A DNA stretch of 64,000 bases from Candidatus Woesearchaeota archaeon CG10_big_fil_rev_8_21_14_0_10_37_12 (GCA_002762795.1 PCYA01000018.1:44163-108162); one strand, 5' to 3'; positions 1-8,049 are shown, counted from the stretch's first letter. A program made the numbers and translations. The notes: a model not told the origin generated them from the sequence alone.

Positions 1-19
1 CAATTAATAATTCTGCCAT
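1..19 (-). CDS. Start of a gene running off the left edge (partial)
   Basis: An ATG at 17-19 on the minus strand opens a frame reading Met-Ala-Glu-Leu-Leu-Ile before the window ends. A good ribosome binding site, GAGGTGA, lies at about 25-31, six bases upstream. The start lies 47 bases after the stop of the TrmB-like gene on the same strand, so the two are probably co-transcribed. Too little is present to name the product. Confidence 0.55.
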
Positions 20-66
20 GATTTCACCTCTTTCGATGTTATCAAGTTAAGTGCTTTATTTAAATG

Positions 67-825
67 TTACTGTGTAACTTTCTTTTTTGCGAGTTCCCAT
101 AAGTTTTCAAAGTGTTGTTTATAGGTTTCTGCCATATTTTTGTTTTTAATCAGTACAGCGGTTACTGGGTTGCCCCATGTTACGAGTACAACTTTTTCAC
201 CGTATACGAAGGTGTTCGTGGGGTTGAATTGTTTTGATTCGAGGAAACGATATTTTGTATAAGGGGCAGTTTCTTTGTCGAATAGGAAAACTTGTTTTTT
301 CTTGAGGGTTATGACTCGTTCTTTGATTTTGTTTTTGCGTATATCTCGAAAGTATTGTTTCATAAATGTCGGAATTGTTTCTTGGTATTTTGCGTCGTCT
401 ATTCCTGTGACAAGCACTTCTTTTTTTGTTTTAATGATGTCTTTTAGAAAATACTTCAAGCCTTCCTTCCCTTTGAACACTTCAACAGATGTATCTTCTT
501 TTGGCAGGTTTGCCATTTCGTGTAATGCGGGAAGTAGGTCATTGAGTTCTTCCTCTTGCACTTCGAGTTTTTTTCTTTTATCCTCGATATATTGCTTGAT
601 TTTTCCGGGGTTTGCGGCTTGAAAATGTTTCTTTGCACTGCGATATACCTGACTCACAATCCCTTTGTCCATGAGCTGTTCAAGTTTGTCGTACACGTGC
701 ACGCGGTATATGCCTGTTCGTTTTCCTATTTCATATGCAGTGCTGCTTCCAGCTTTCAATAAGTCAAGGTAAATTTTGATTTCGTTTTCTGTAAGTCCGA
801 TGTTTCTGAGCACTTCTGTATTCAT
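67..825 (-). CDS. TrmB-family transcriptional regulator
   Basis: The 252-residue protein has an N-terminal winged helix (about residues 1-70; LTENEIKIYLDLL then GSSTAYEIGKRTGI) of the TrmB type, a lysine/glutamate-rich helix (80-105), and a C-terminal half resembling the phospholipase-D-like middle domain of TrmB proteins without its catalytic HKD residues. TrmB proteins are sugar- or metabolite-responsive regulators; the ligand here is unknown. The start is supported by a TATA-like TTTAAATAG at about 844-856, some 27 bases upstream, giving a leaderless message. It faces the oxygenase-fold gene at 928 across a spacer holding an inverted repeat, so it probably controls itself and that operon. 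Three paralogues lie at 43.6, 46.1 and 48.1 kb. Confidence 0.88.
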   Translation of the reverse strand: MNTEVLRNIGLTENEIKIYLDLLKAGSSTAYEIGKRTGIYRVHVYDKLEQLMDKGIVSQVYRSAKKHFQAANPGKIKQYIEDKRKKLEVQEEELNDLLPALHEMANLPKEDTSVEVFKGKEGLKYFLKDIIKTKKEVLVTGIDDAKYQETIPTFMKQYFRDIRKNKIKERVITLKKKQVFLFDKETAPYTKYRFLESKQFNPTNTFVYGEKVVLVTWGNPVTAVLIKNKNMAETYKQHFENLWELAKKKVTQ

Positions 826-860
826 GTATTTTCTTTTCGTTCTAAACTATTTAAAATTTT

Positions 861-877
861 CGTACCAATATAGTACG
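861..877. promoter_or_regulatory. Inverted-repeat operator between divergent genes
   Basis: The 17-base palindrome CGTACCAATATAGTACG (CGTAC, seven bases, GTACG) lies between the TATA-like box of the TrmB gene (about 844-856, minus) and that of the oxygenase-fold gene (CTTTTTATA, about 883-891, plus). Its position suits an operator that shuts both promoters. Binding by the adjacent TrmB protein is inferred. Confidence 0.55.
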
Positions 878-927
878 ACAATACTTTTTATACTTGTTTC
901 TCGCAGGGGTGATCAGCGAGGTATAAC

Positions 928-1695
928 ATGGATAGCGACGACTGGAAAACATTTACAACAAAATTGAAAACAGCAATGAACGATGAATATTTGGCAGTGA
1001 ACAGGGAAAAGAATCCTTTTGCAAAGAATCTTAATGAATTGTCTGCAGCGCAATTAACCTACGCGCTTGGTCAGTACACAATTTTCCCGAAAAATATTGT
1101 TTCATTTCTTTCTAGTGTGAGAGATTCTGCAAGAGTCACTGGGTGGACTGAAGTTGATAATGAGCTGACAAGAAACATTGGCGAAGAGCTTGGAACAGAA
1201 ACAGCAGGAACAACACATTACAATATGCTTGTAACAGGGCTTGCAGAAGGAATTGATAGTTTGCTTGAACGGAATTTTAGAGAATTGGCTGCATCGCCAG
1301 CAACACAGGCATTTGTTGATGGGATTCGTTCAAATACTCTTGATAGTAGATTAGCTTATGCAGTGGGAACAGCATACGCTTTAGAGAGTTCAGCAGTTCC
1401 TGAATTGGTGATTGTGCAAGATGCAGTGAATCAACTGTTCAAAAAAGTAACAGGAAAACCTATGCAGGAGGGAAAACTGCGTGAATTTTTCCGTAGGCAT
1501 TTGGATGTGTGGGAGCCAGGTCATGAAGATGGGTTGCGTAATGCATCAGCAAACTACATAACAAGTGGGCAGTCAAAACAAGAATTCGAAGAGGGTTTCC
1601 GTAACACAATGGCAACAATGGATGCGTGGTGGACTTGCTTGTATGAAGAAACAATCAACCACATATCAATTGATAATGGAGGGTGGTTACAATGA
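928..1695 (+). CDS. Haem-oxygenase-fold iron-containing (diiron) oxidase-like protein
   Basis: The 255-residue all-helical protein looks like the haem-oxygenase-like diiron oxidase superfamily (CADD, UndA, PqqC-like). Candidate metal ligands are in the usual order: Glu91 and His97 (GTETAGTTHYN), Glu153 (ALESSAVPEL), then His191, Glu196 and His199 (HLDVWEPGH). The last spacing is one residue longer than the common H-x3-D/E-x2-H, so ligand assignment is provisional. Members oxidise amino acids, fatty acids or p-aminobenzoate precursors; no substrate can be given. A GAGGT ribosome binding site (918-922) precedes the start. Its TGA stop overlaps the ATG of the binding-protein gene, so the two are translationally coupled. 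A related gene lies at 7109. Confidence 0.72.
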   Translation: MDSDDWKTFTTKLKTAMNDEYLAVNREKNPFAKNLNELSAAQLTYALGQYTIFPKNIVSFLSSVRDSARVTGWTEVDNELTRNIGEELGTETAGTTHYNMLVTGLAEGIDSLLERNFRELAASPATQAFVDGIRSNTLDSRLAYAVGTAYALESSAVPELVIVQDAVNQLFKKVTGKPMQEGKLREFFRRHLDVWEPGHEDGLRNASANYITSGQSKQEFEEGFRNTMATMDAWWTCLYEETINHISIDNGGWLQ

Positions 1696-2783
1696 AAATA
1701 TGGAACGCAGTGTTGGTATTATTTTTGAGCATTTTTCTTGTAAGTTGCTCAGGAGAGTCAAATGAAACAATCAAGATTGGTTGGGTTGGTCCGTTAACGG
1801 GTGATGGTGCATCATTTGGTAAAGATAACTTATTGGGAGTAACGCAAGCAATTGATGATATTAATTCAAACTGGGGAGTAAATAACAAGCAAGTGGAGTT
1901 GATTGTTGAAGACAGCCAGCTCGATGAAACACGCATGATTAATGCGTATAGCAAGTTCACACAAATCAATAATGTTAATGTGATTCTGTCGCCTGATTAT
2001 GGGGGGCTTTTAGCAGTTGTTGACAAAGCAGATCAAGAAAAAGTAGTTATTGTAAACAGTTTGGATACGAGTGATGAATTGGCACGTGCAGGAAAGTACT
2101 TGTTTGCAGTAGGTATTCATGATGAGAATATTGGATATGCGCTCGCAGACTTTGCAATCGAGCAATCAACAAGTGTTGCAGTAATTTATAATCAAGATCC
2201 TATTACTGCGTTAGTTGATGAAGCGTTTGAAAGAAGATATCAGGAACTAGGCGGCGAAACAGTAATAACTGAAGGATATAAGGATGCAAACAATGACTTT
2301 AGAACTATTTTGCTTAAAGTCAAAGAAAAAAGTGTAGCTATGGTTCTCGTGCTTGGGTTTGATGAGTCTGGATTTATTTTCAGACAGGCAAAAGAACTTG
2401 GTCTTAATTTCACATTTCTTGCAATGGATACTGTGACAAGTGAGAACTTTTTTGCAAATGCAGGGGATGCTTCAGAAGGAATATATTTCACGTCTTGGGA
2501 TGCAACAGGCGCAGCATATCAAGAATTGGAAGCAAAGCTTAAAGCAAAGGGAACAGTTCCTCAACAACCGCTGTTTACAGCTGCAGGGTATGATGCGGTT
2601 CAGTTTGTTGCAAAAGCCATGAATGGCGGCGAATCTGGCAAAGCGCTGCATGATGCAATGTATGAAATTAAGAATTTGTATGGCATAACAGGAATACTGA
2701 CGATGAGTCCTGATGGTATTGTAAGAACAGTGAATGAAGAGATGTATCAAATCCAGAATGGTGAGTTCGTAAAGCTTGGCTAA
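1692..2783 (+). CDS. LivK-type solute-binding lipoprotein
   Basis: This is a periplasmic-binding-fold protein of the branched-chain amino acid/amide type. It has a signal peptide with lipobox (IFLVSCSG), then IKIGWVGPLTGDGASFG at the start of lobe 1, the usual opening of LivK proteins, and a C-terminal GITGILTMSPDG segment. I take the start as ATG 1692, whose bases overlap the upstream TGA (ATGA) and which follows a GGAGGGTGG stretch; a GTG at 1683 is possible. The mature length is near the family norm. No permease or ATPase gene is present in the window, so it may work with a distant transporter or as a surface ligand trap. The coupled upstream oxidase suggests its ligand may be that enzyme's substrate (inference). 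Confidence 0.88.
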   Translation: MKIWNAVLVLFLSIFLVSCSGESNETIKIGWVGPLTGDGASFGKDNLLGVTQAIDDINSNWGVNNKQVELIVEDSQLDETRMINAYSKFTQINNVNVILSPDYGGLLAVVDKADQEKVVIVNSLDTSDELARAGKYLFAVGIHDENIGYALADFAIEQSTSVAVIYNQDPITALVDEAFERRYQELGGETVITEGYKDANNDFRTILLKVKEKSVAMVLVLGFDESGFIFRQAKELGLNFTFLAMDTVTSENFFANAGDASEGIYFTSWDATGAAYQELEAKLKAKGTVPQQPLFTAAGYDAVQFVAKAMNGGESGKALHDAMYEIKNLYGITGILTMSPDGIVRTVNEEMYQIQNGEFVKLG

Positions 2784-2787
2784 TTTT

Positions 2788-3441
2788 TTATTCGGTCAGC
2801 ACCATTTCAATCCGTTCTTTACCCGCACCTATGTTTTTTCTTTTTAGTTTAATCTTACCAATTTCTTTTGTGTTTTTAACGTGTGTTCCTCCGCAGGGCA
2901 TTTTCCAAGTTTCACAAATCCACCACAATAGGTCTGGTTTTTCAGAATCAAATTCTCGTTTTATTTCATGTCCTTCTTCAATAAATTTGTTTGTTGCTTC
3001 TTCTATTTCTGGAACAACCTCGTTAAGTGGTTTGTGATAAAGAAAATCCATGCGTGCTTTCTCAGCAGTAACATTTGAACCAATTACTTTCAACTTGCCG
3101 AGTTTCTCTTCAACAAAATAATACGCAATGTGCGCAAGCGAATGCAGTTTTCTTAATTTGTCTCTTTTTTCACCATCAATGACAACCTTGACTGTATCAC
3201 CAACAGAAAAAGTTGGATCTTGTTCCAACACATATTCAATATCAATAATTGCTTCTTTGTCTCCTTGTTTGACTGCTTCAATAACATTTATTCCGTTAAT
3301 TGTTCCACTGTCTGATTGTTGCCCACCAGAAAATGCAAAGAAAATAGTCTGATCAAGCTTTACGTTTCTGCCATCAATAGAAGTTACTTTAGCTTGGCAT
3401 TCAGTCAAATAAGGGTCTTGCCAGAATAGTTTTTTGGTCAT
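2788..3441 (-). CDS. alaX: Alanyl-tRNA editing protein AlaX
   Basis: AlaX is a free-standing homologue of the alanyl-tRNA synthetase editing domain that hydrolyses Ser-tRNA(Ala) and Gly-tRNA(Ala). The 217-residue protein shows a beta-barrel-like N-terminal part (to about residue 90, as in the longer AlaX-M/L types) and the zinc site: HSLAH (His, x3, His) near residue 105 and CGGTH (Cys, x3, His) near residue 180. It converges tail to tail, five bases apart, with the binding-protein gene. The start at 3441 has an AT-rich box (AAATATTTATCG on the minus strand) upstream. Confidence 0.9.
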   Translation of the reverse strand: MTKKLFWQDPYLTECQAKVTSIDGRNVKLDQTIFFAFSGGQQSDSGTINGINVIEAVKQGDKEAIIDIEYVLEQDPTFSVGDTVKVVIDGEKRDKLRKLHSLAHIAYYFVEEKLGKLKVIGSNVTAEKARMDFLYHKPLNEVVPEIEEATNKFIEEGHEIKREFDSEKPDLLWWICETWKMPCGGTHVKNTKEIGKIKLKRKNIGAGKERIEMVLTE

Positions 3442-3495
3442 TTTTTTGAAAGTAAAATCGATAAATATTTAAGGTTGTCGAGTAAATAAATAATT

Positions 3496-3690
3496 ATGAC
3501 AGAGAACACTCTAATATTGGAAGAATTGCGCGAAATCAAAGCAAAATTATCTAACATAGAGAATAGTATGCCTGATCGTGATATGTTTCTTAACGCTGAA
3601 GAAGCTCAGTTATTATCAGAAAGTTTTGCAAATGAAAAAGCAGGAATTACGCGTTCTAGCAAGGACTTACGCAAAGAGCTTGGACTATGA
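3496..3690 (+). CDS. Small antitoxin partner of the RelE-like toxin
   Basis: A 64-residue acidic protein with a helical N-terminal half (LEELREIKAKLSNIE). I do not recognise a DNA-binding fold with certainty. Its stop overlaps the ATG of the RelE-like gene (ATGA at 3687-3690), and antitoxin-first order with tight coupling is typical of relBE/parDE pairs, so the role is assigned from context. A TATA-like GATAAATATTTAAGG lies about 30 bases upstream of the start. Confidence 0.65.
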   Translation: MTENTLILEELREIKAKLSNIENSMPDRDMFLNAEEAQLLSESFANEKAGITRSSKDLRKELGL

Positions 3691-3947
3691 GCTTTGAAGT
3701 TCATTACGATAAGCAACCGCAAAAATTCTTGAAAACTGCCGAAAAAGATATTGCAAGGCGACTAATTGAAAAAATTGATTCGCTATTTGTAGACTCGCCA
3801 GTTCCTCATGGAGCAAGAACAATAGTTGGGGAGCATGGAGTTTTCAGAGTTAGAGTTGGTGACTATCGAGCATTATACAGAATTAACTATCAAGATAAAA
3901 GAATAATAGTAATGAAGCTAGATAAGCGCCCTAATGTGTATGATTAA
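3687..3947 (+). CDS. RelE/ParE-family toxin
   Basis: The 86-residue protein fits the RelE/ParE fold: N-terminal helices (FLKTAEKDIARRLIEKIDSL), then the beta-sheet signature GVFRVRVGDYRALYRINYQDKRIIVMKLDKR, in which the RVRVGDYRALY motif is diagnostic. RelE toxins cut mRNA on the ribosome; ParE toxins inhibit gyrase. Sequence alone does not separate the two, but the Arg-rich core and C-terminal KR suit RelE. It overlaps the Lrp-like gene on the other strand by four bases at its stop. Confidence 0.85.
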   Translation: MSFEVHYDKQPQKFLKTAEKDIARRLIEKIDSLFVDSPVPHGARTIVGEHGVFRVRVGDYRALYRINYQDKRIIVMKLDKRPNVYD

Positions 3948-4909
3948 ATTGCATGCTCAAATATTCCTGTTGGCAAGTAATCGCTTGTCACTTCTTCATA
4001 AAATAAGGAGGTGTCTTGTATGCGTATGTTAAGTGGATAGGTATTTCTTAATTCTTGCATGATTGTTCTCAATTCTCCTGGTTCTTTTACCAAGATGCCG
4101 CATTCAATATTCCAGTGTGCGATTGGTTTGTGTATGAATGATATTTTTGGATGTTGTTTTAAATAAGCAGTTATTATTCTTTCTTGTTCCTGATTAACAT
4201 TTTCTAATGTGAGCTGAATATTGTAGTGTTGTAATCCTATTTTTTTAAGATCCGGAAAAATATAAAATTGTTTAATTGCTCCTGTTTGCTGTAGTTTTTT
4301 GATGCGCTTGCTTATCGCTTCAGGAGTGATTTTAATGATTTTTGAAAGTGAAACTAAATCAATGCGTGCAGTGTTTCTAAGAATGGACAGGATATTTAAA
4401 TCTGTTTTATCAGGAACTGTTTTGCAGGGTTTTGTTATTTGCTTTTTTTGCACATTGAAATATCGTGAATGAAAATATTCATATGATGTCCATGCAACAA
4501 CTTCATAATCGCCTATGTGTTGTCCAAATATTTCTTTAAATCCACTTAACAAACTGTTAAGATGGTCTGTACTTTTTGCGTAAAGGTCTACAATAACACT
4601 CCATTTTCCTGTTTGTGTTACTACCCAGCTGACAAAAGGGCTGTTCTTTAGTGTAGCGAGGATGTTTTGTTCCTTTTTTTCATCAACATTTCGTAACTCT
4701 ATGTAAAATGCGTGTTTGGTATATCCGAATATTGCAAAGTCGATTTCTGTGCAAAAACATTTGATAACACCTTTTGTTTGTAATCGTTTGATGCGGTATC
4801 CTGCAACTTCTCGTGAAACTCCAACGTATTTGGCAATTTTGCTTATTGATTGTCTGCAGTTTTGTGAAAGTAATTGTAAAATCTTCCAGTCTTTGCTATC
4901 GAGTTTCAT
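3944..4909 (-). CDS. Tandem Lrp/AsnC-type transcriptional regulator
   Basis: The 321-residue protein contains two Lrp/AsnC modules in one chain. Helix-turn-helix 1 is at about residues 4-55 (DWKILQLLSQNCRQSISKIAKYVGVS) and helix-turn-helix 2 at about 170-222 (DLNILSILRNTARIDLVSLSKII), each followed by an alpha-beta sensor-like region. Ordinary Lrp proteins have about 150 residues and dimerise, so this is a covalent pseudo-dimer. It is divergent from the binding-lipoprotein gene at 5018, and a long inverted repeat fills the spacer, so regulation of that gene is likely. Confidence 0.85.
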   Translation of the reverse strand: MKLDSKDWKILQLLSQNCRQSISKIAKYVGVSREVAGYRIKRLQTKGVIKCFCTEIDFAIFGYTKHAFYIELRNVDEKKEQNILATLKNSPFVSWVVTQTGKWSVIVDLYAKSTDHLNSLLSGFKEIFGQHIGDYEVVAWTSYEYFHSRYFNVQKKQITKPCKTVPDKTDLNILSILRNTARIDLVSLSKIIKITPEAISKRIKKLQQTGAIKQFYIFPDLKKIGLQHYNIQLTLENVNQEQERIITAYLKQHPKISFIHKPIAHWNIECGILVKEPGELRTIMQELRNTYPLNIRIQDTSLFYEEVTSDYLPTGIFEHAI

Positions 4910-4916
4910 ATTTACT

Positions 4917-4950
4917 AAAACGAATAAAGATAATATAAATATTTCGTTTT
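4917..4950. promoter_or_regulatory. Inverted repeat between Lrp gene and binding-protein gene
   Basis: AAAACGAA at 4917-4924 and its exact complement TTCGTTTT at 4943-4950 flank an AT-rich core (TAATATAAAT) that can serve as TATA box. The 34-base symmetric site lies only a few bases upstream of the regulator's start, which fits autoregulation by a two-module Lrp protein. Function is inferred from position and symmetry. Confidence 0.5.
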
Positions 4951-5017
4951 TGTAAAAAAGATACTAAGAAAATTTAAGTTAACTGAAGTAATGACAAATT
5001 CAGTGATGGAGGAAAAA

Positions 5018-6049
5018 ATGAAATTAGCGATGACAATGACACTGTTGCTCTTACTAAGTGTAGCATGTGGAAATACAGAAAAAACAAACGAGATACACAT
5101 TGCAGGTCTTCTGCCATTAACAGGAGATTTTGCTTTGTACGGTACGGATGAAGCAGCAATTGCAGATTTTTTTGTTGAAGAATGGAACAGGGATCATGAA
5201 CTCAAGCTAAACTTTTTTGTAGAGGACACGCAAAGTAATGCGCGCGTTGCAGTATCAGCATTGCAAAAACTTCTTGTTCAAGAATCTGATGTTGTTATTA
5301 TTACTCCTGCACCAGCTGCGCTGGCTGTTCAGTCAGTATTAAATGAAAACAGGATTCTTTCGTTTGCTGTTGATGTAAACCCTAATCTTGCAAAAGGTTA
5401 CATGGTTCAAAATTGGCCAACGAGTGATGAATATGCGAAACAGACAATTGCTGAAATGAGGAGAAAAAACCACACAAAGATGGGTTTGATATATAGAAAT
5501 GATGAATTAGGTAGTTCAGTGAAAGATAGCATAATCGCTTTGTTTGATGGTGACTTGTTTGTTGAAGCAACAGATCCTGAAACAAAAGATTTTAGAGCAC
5601 AAATAACAAAAATATCTGCGAAAACTCCTGATGCTATTTTTATCATTGGTAGCGGAGCAACGTTGGGTCTTGCAATAAAACAAATAAGAGCTATTATGGG
5701 CAACATTACTATTTACAGCGGTCCAGAAATTGGCTATCCTGATGTGCAAGAGTCAACTGGAGAAGATTTTCACAACATTGTGTATGCAGATTTGAATTTT
5801 GATTACACACAACCAAAGCTAAAAGCATTCAAAGAAAAATATGTTGCGCATTTTGGTAGGGAACCTTCACCAGATTCAATTGTAGGATATAATGCGATAG
5901 TGTTGTTTACGAGCTGTATTCCGTTTGAAAGCAAAGAAGCCCTACTAACCTGTGTAAAAAATACAGAAGTAGAAGGACTTACAGGAAAGGTCAGTGTAAA
6001 GAATAATTTGATTGATTACAGCGAGATTATGACTTTGCAAACTGTCTAA
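5018..6049 (+). CDS. LivK-type solute-binding lipoprotein
   Basis: The signal peptide MKLAMTMTLLLLLSVACG ends in a lipobox cysteine, followed by EIHIAGLLPLTGDFALYG, the family's first strand and ligand loop. The chain keeps both lobes (about 340 residues) and a late SPDSIVGYNAIVLF hinge region. Of three in-frame ATGs (4991, 5006, 5018) I choose 5018 because GGAGG at 5008-5012 sits five bases before it and the product then starts with a proper signal peptide. It is divergent from the tandem Lrp regulator and convergent with the methyltransferase gene, which it overlaps by four bases. No transporter genes adjoin it. Confidence 0.87.
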   Translation: MKLAMTMTLLLLLSVACGNTEKTNEIHIAGLLPLTGDFALYGTDEAAIADFFVEEWNRDHELKLNFFVEDTQSNARVAVSALQKLLVQESDVVIITPAPAALAVQSVLNENRILSFAVDVNPNLAKGYMVQNWPTSDEYAKQTIAEMRRKNHTKMGLIYRNDELGSSVKDSIIALFDGDLFVEATDPETKDFRAQITKISAKTPDAIFIIGSGATLGLAIKQIRAIMGNITIYSGPEIGYPDVQESTGEDFHNIVYADLNFDYTQPKLKAFKEKYVAHFGREPSPDSIVGYNAIVLFTSCIPFESKEALLTCVKNTEVEGLTGKVSVKNNLIDYSEIMTLQTV

Positions 6050-7020
6050 TTCTTCATTCCTCTAAAAACATGCACTGTGTGTCCAACAGCAACTCCTTGT
6101 TTGTGCAATTCCAAAGCTTCCGTCGCACTTACTTTGTAAGGCGCAAGCAATTCTTTTATTTCTTTCCCCGACTTTTCTGTTGTAGGATTTGTTATTTTAT
6201 GCTCTTCCAAAACTTTTTTGCTTTCTTCGTACGAATAAAAGTCAAAGGAAGTCCCATATTCTTTTTCTAATTTTGAATACCCAATGAAATCAATGAGCGC
6301 TTCTGTTTGCTCTTTGAAGCCAACAAGCACTTCTTGCAGTTGCAAACCACATTCGTCAAATAATTCCTCAACCAAATTCATAGGAATTCTGCCGCCAAGT
6401 TCTGTAATAATTGAACCATTTTGTTTTGTTATTTTTTTAGCGCTTTGAAGATATGCGTATTGTGCTGCTAATGCCCAGCCCACAAATTTTTCAGGAGGCT
6501 GATATTTGTCGTACAGTTCTGATTTCAGAAAAGTTCCTTTTTCTGCGCCTTTTGTTAAGTCTTCTTCGCCGCTTGCTGGCAGGTTTGGTATGTTTGCGTG
6601 AACAAAGTCAACTAAATAATCAGTCTTTTCAATTGGTTCGCAGAATGAGCCAACAAGAGGTATAAAGTCAATATTATTTTTCTCTAATGAATTGTTGAGG
6701 TTAAAAATTGTTCCTTTCAATATTTCTGCATCAACATCTGTTACAATTACATTTTTAAGTTGGTCTTTGAACAAGTGAACAAGAGCGATTGCTTCTACTC
6801 CACTGCAAATGCCTACAATTGCTGCATCTTTGATAATTTTATGCTCAGAAGCAAATATTCTCGTGAGTTCTTTGCAAGCAACAGCAGTGTAGAATGCCCA
6901 GTTGTCTTCTATTTTTTCTTTGTAAGGATACATTCCTTCTGTTTCTATGATTTCTATTCTGCCTGTTTCAATTCCTGCTTGTTGAAACAAAGGAGTTATG
7001 TTTACTTTCTTTCCATGCAT
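6046..7020 (-). CDS. Class I SAM-dependent methyltransferase
   Basis: The 324-residue protein has a Rossmann-type SAM site: motif I AIVGICSGVEAIAL at about 67-80, an acidic end of strand 2 (VTDVDAEIL, 93-101), and HANIPNLP (141-148), which resembles the N-x-P catalytic-loop motif of N-methyltransferases such as HemK/PrmC. Long helices flank the core and the last 60 residues are lysine/glutamate-rich. The substrate is unknown; a protein-glutamine or nucleic-acid target is possible but unproven. It is divergent from the second oxygenase-fold gene, with an AT-rich promoter region between them. Confidence 0.72.
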   Translation of the reverse strand: MHGKKVNITPLFQQAGIETGRIEIIETEGMYPYKEKIEDNWAFYTAVACKELTRIFASEHKIIKDAAIVGICSGVEAIALVHLFKDQLKNVIVTDVDAEILKGTIFNLNNSLEKNNIDFIPLVGSFCEPIEKTDYLVDFVHANIPNLPASGEEDLTKGAEKGTFLKSELYDKYQPPEKFVGWALAAQYAYLQSAKKITKQNGSIITELGGRIPMNLVEELFDECGLQLQEVLVGFKEQTEALIDFIGYSKLEKEYGTSFDFYSYEESKKVLEEHKITNPTTEKSGKEIKELLAPYKVSATEALELHKQGVAVGHTVHVFRGMKN

Positions 7021-7108
7021 GGACTTAAGATAAAGATATCATTTTTATTCTTTTTGAATATGCTGTATATTGGAAATAATTATAATCTTGAAAGCACAAT
7101 TTTGGATA

Positions 7109-7792
7109 ATGTATCTAAAAAAATTACAAACAGAACTTGAGAATCATTTGGGCGTAACGCATCCTTTTTTATCAAAAATCAACAATTTATCAACAGAACA
7201 ACTAAAGATATTTGCATCCCAATTTTATTTGTACGTGAGGGAATTTCCTAGACTGATGGGCGCAATAGTTTATACTATTTCTGACGAGAAAGCAAGGTTA
7301 CCTCTTGTACTTAATTTAATTAATGAATGTGGAGGACTAATAAATCTTGAAAAGTTAGATGACTCACATACACATCCTGCGCTATTCAGACGTTTCACAC
7401 AAAAACTAGGAATACAAGATGATTACTTGGAAAAAACAAAACCGTTAAAATCAACAAAAAAATTTATTGATGCATACAAAAAACTATATTTGCAAAGCAG
7501 TGCCATTAAAGCACTCGGCGCAGTTGGTCCTGGAACAGAATGTGTTGTGCCAAAAATGTATGTGCCAATTCTTGAAGGACTAAGAAAGAAAAAAATGTTC
7601 TCAGAAAAAGATCTTGAGTTCTTCAGCTTACATTTACCAATTGATGAGGAACATTGCGAAATGATTTGCAAAGTGCTTGAGCCAATGTTGAAAACTAAAA
7701 GAGATAAACAAGAAGCAAGAGAAGGAGCTCTTGAAGCATTAAATGCGAGAAAAAATTTTTGGGAAGGGCTCGATAAAGAAATTTTTGGTTAA
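7109..7792 (+). CDS. Haem-oxygenase-fold iron-containing (PqqC-like) oxidase
   Basis: The 227-residue helical protein matches the PqqC/TenA-like iron-containing redox enzymes. Candidate ligands are Glu73 (INECGG), His87 or His89 (DSHTHPALF), Glu144 (GPGTEC) and the clear H175-x3-D179-x2-H182 motif (HLPIDEEH). This complete set suggests an active dinuclear iron oxidase; the substrate is unknown. I start at ATG 7109 because TAATTATAATC at about 7074-7084 is correctly spaced for a leaderless message; the open frame extends to a TTG at 7070. Together with the gene at 928 it makes two such enzymes within 7 kb. Confidence 0.75.
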   Translation: MYLKKLQTELENHLGVTHPFLSKINNLSTEQLKIFASQFYLYVREFPRLMGAIVYTISDEKARLPLVLNLINECGGLINLEKLDDSHTHPALFRRFTQKLGIQDDYLEKTKPLKSTKKFIDAYKKLYLQSSAIKALGAVGPGTECVVPKMYVPILEGLRKKKMFSEKDLEFFSLHLPIDEEHCEMICKVLEPMLKTKRDKQEAREGALEALNARKNFWEGLDKEIFG

Positions 7793-7933
7793 TGCTGCTT
7801 TTTTCTTCGTCAATAATTTATTTTCTTTTTAAACACCTTCATTCAAAACCTGAAAACATTACGAACACATTCAGAACCTTTACGCGTTTTTCACCGAAAG
7901 GCTTCTTAAGAAGTAAAATAATAAGAAAAATAC

Positions 7934-8049
7934 GGCGGCGTTGGCGAGCCAGGTACGCCGGAAGGTTGAGAGCCTTCTGTCCGAAAGGACTCCAGGGTTC
8001 AAATATCTTACGGTTTTGTGCCGAGGTATTGAAAATCCCTGCGCCGCCG
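7934..8049 (+). tRNA. tRNA-Leu (GAG) with a 32-base intron in the T-loop
   Basis: Acceptor GGCGGCG (7934-7940) pairs with CGCCGCC (8042-8048). The D-arm is GGCG/CGCC, the anticodon arm GAAGG-TTGAGAG-CCTTC (anticodon GAG at 7968-7970), and a long variable arm GTCC-GAAA-GGAC marks a type II tRNA; the D-loop AGCCAGGTA suits Leu. T-stem CAGGG (7993-7997) pairs with CCCTG (8037-8041), but the T-loop TTCAAAT is interrupted. Removing 8004-8035 restores it exactly. The junction forms a symmetric BHB: TTCA (7998-8001) with TGAA (8030-8033), and three-base bulges AAT (8002-8004) and AAT (8034-8036), each cut after the second base. This is position 59/60. The discriminator is G (8049), unusual for Leu. 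CCA is not encoded. Confidence 0.92.

Noticed and set aside
1565..1765. Frame overlapping the oxidase and binding-protein junction
   Set aside because: Shadow of two well-supported coupled genes.
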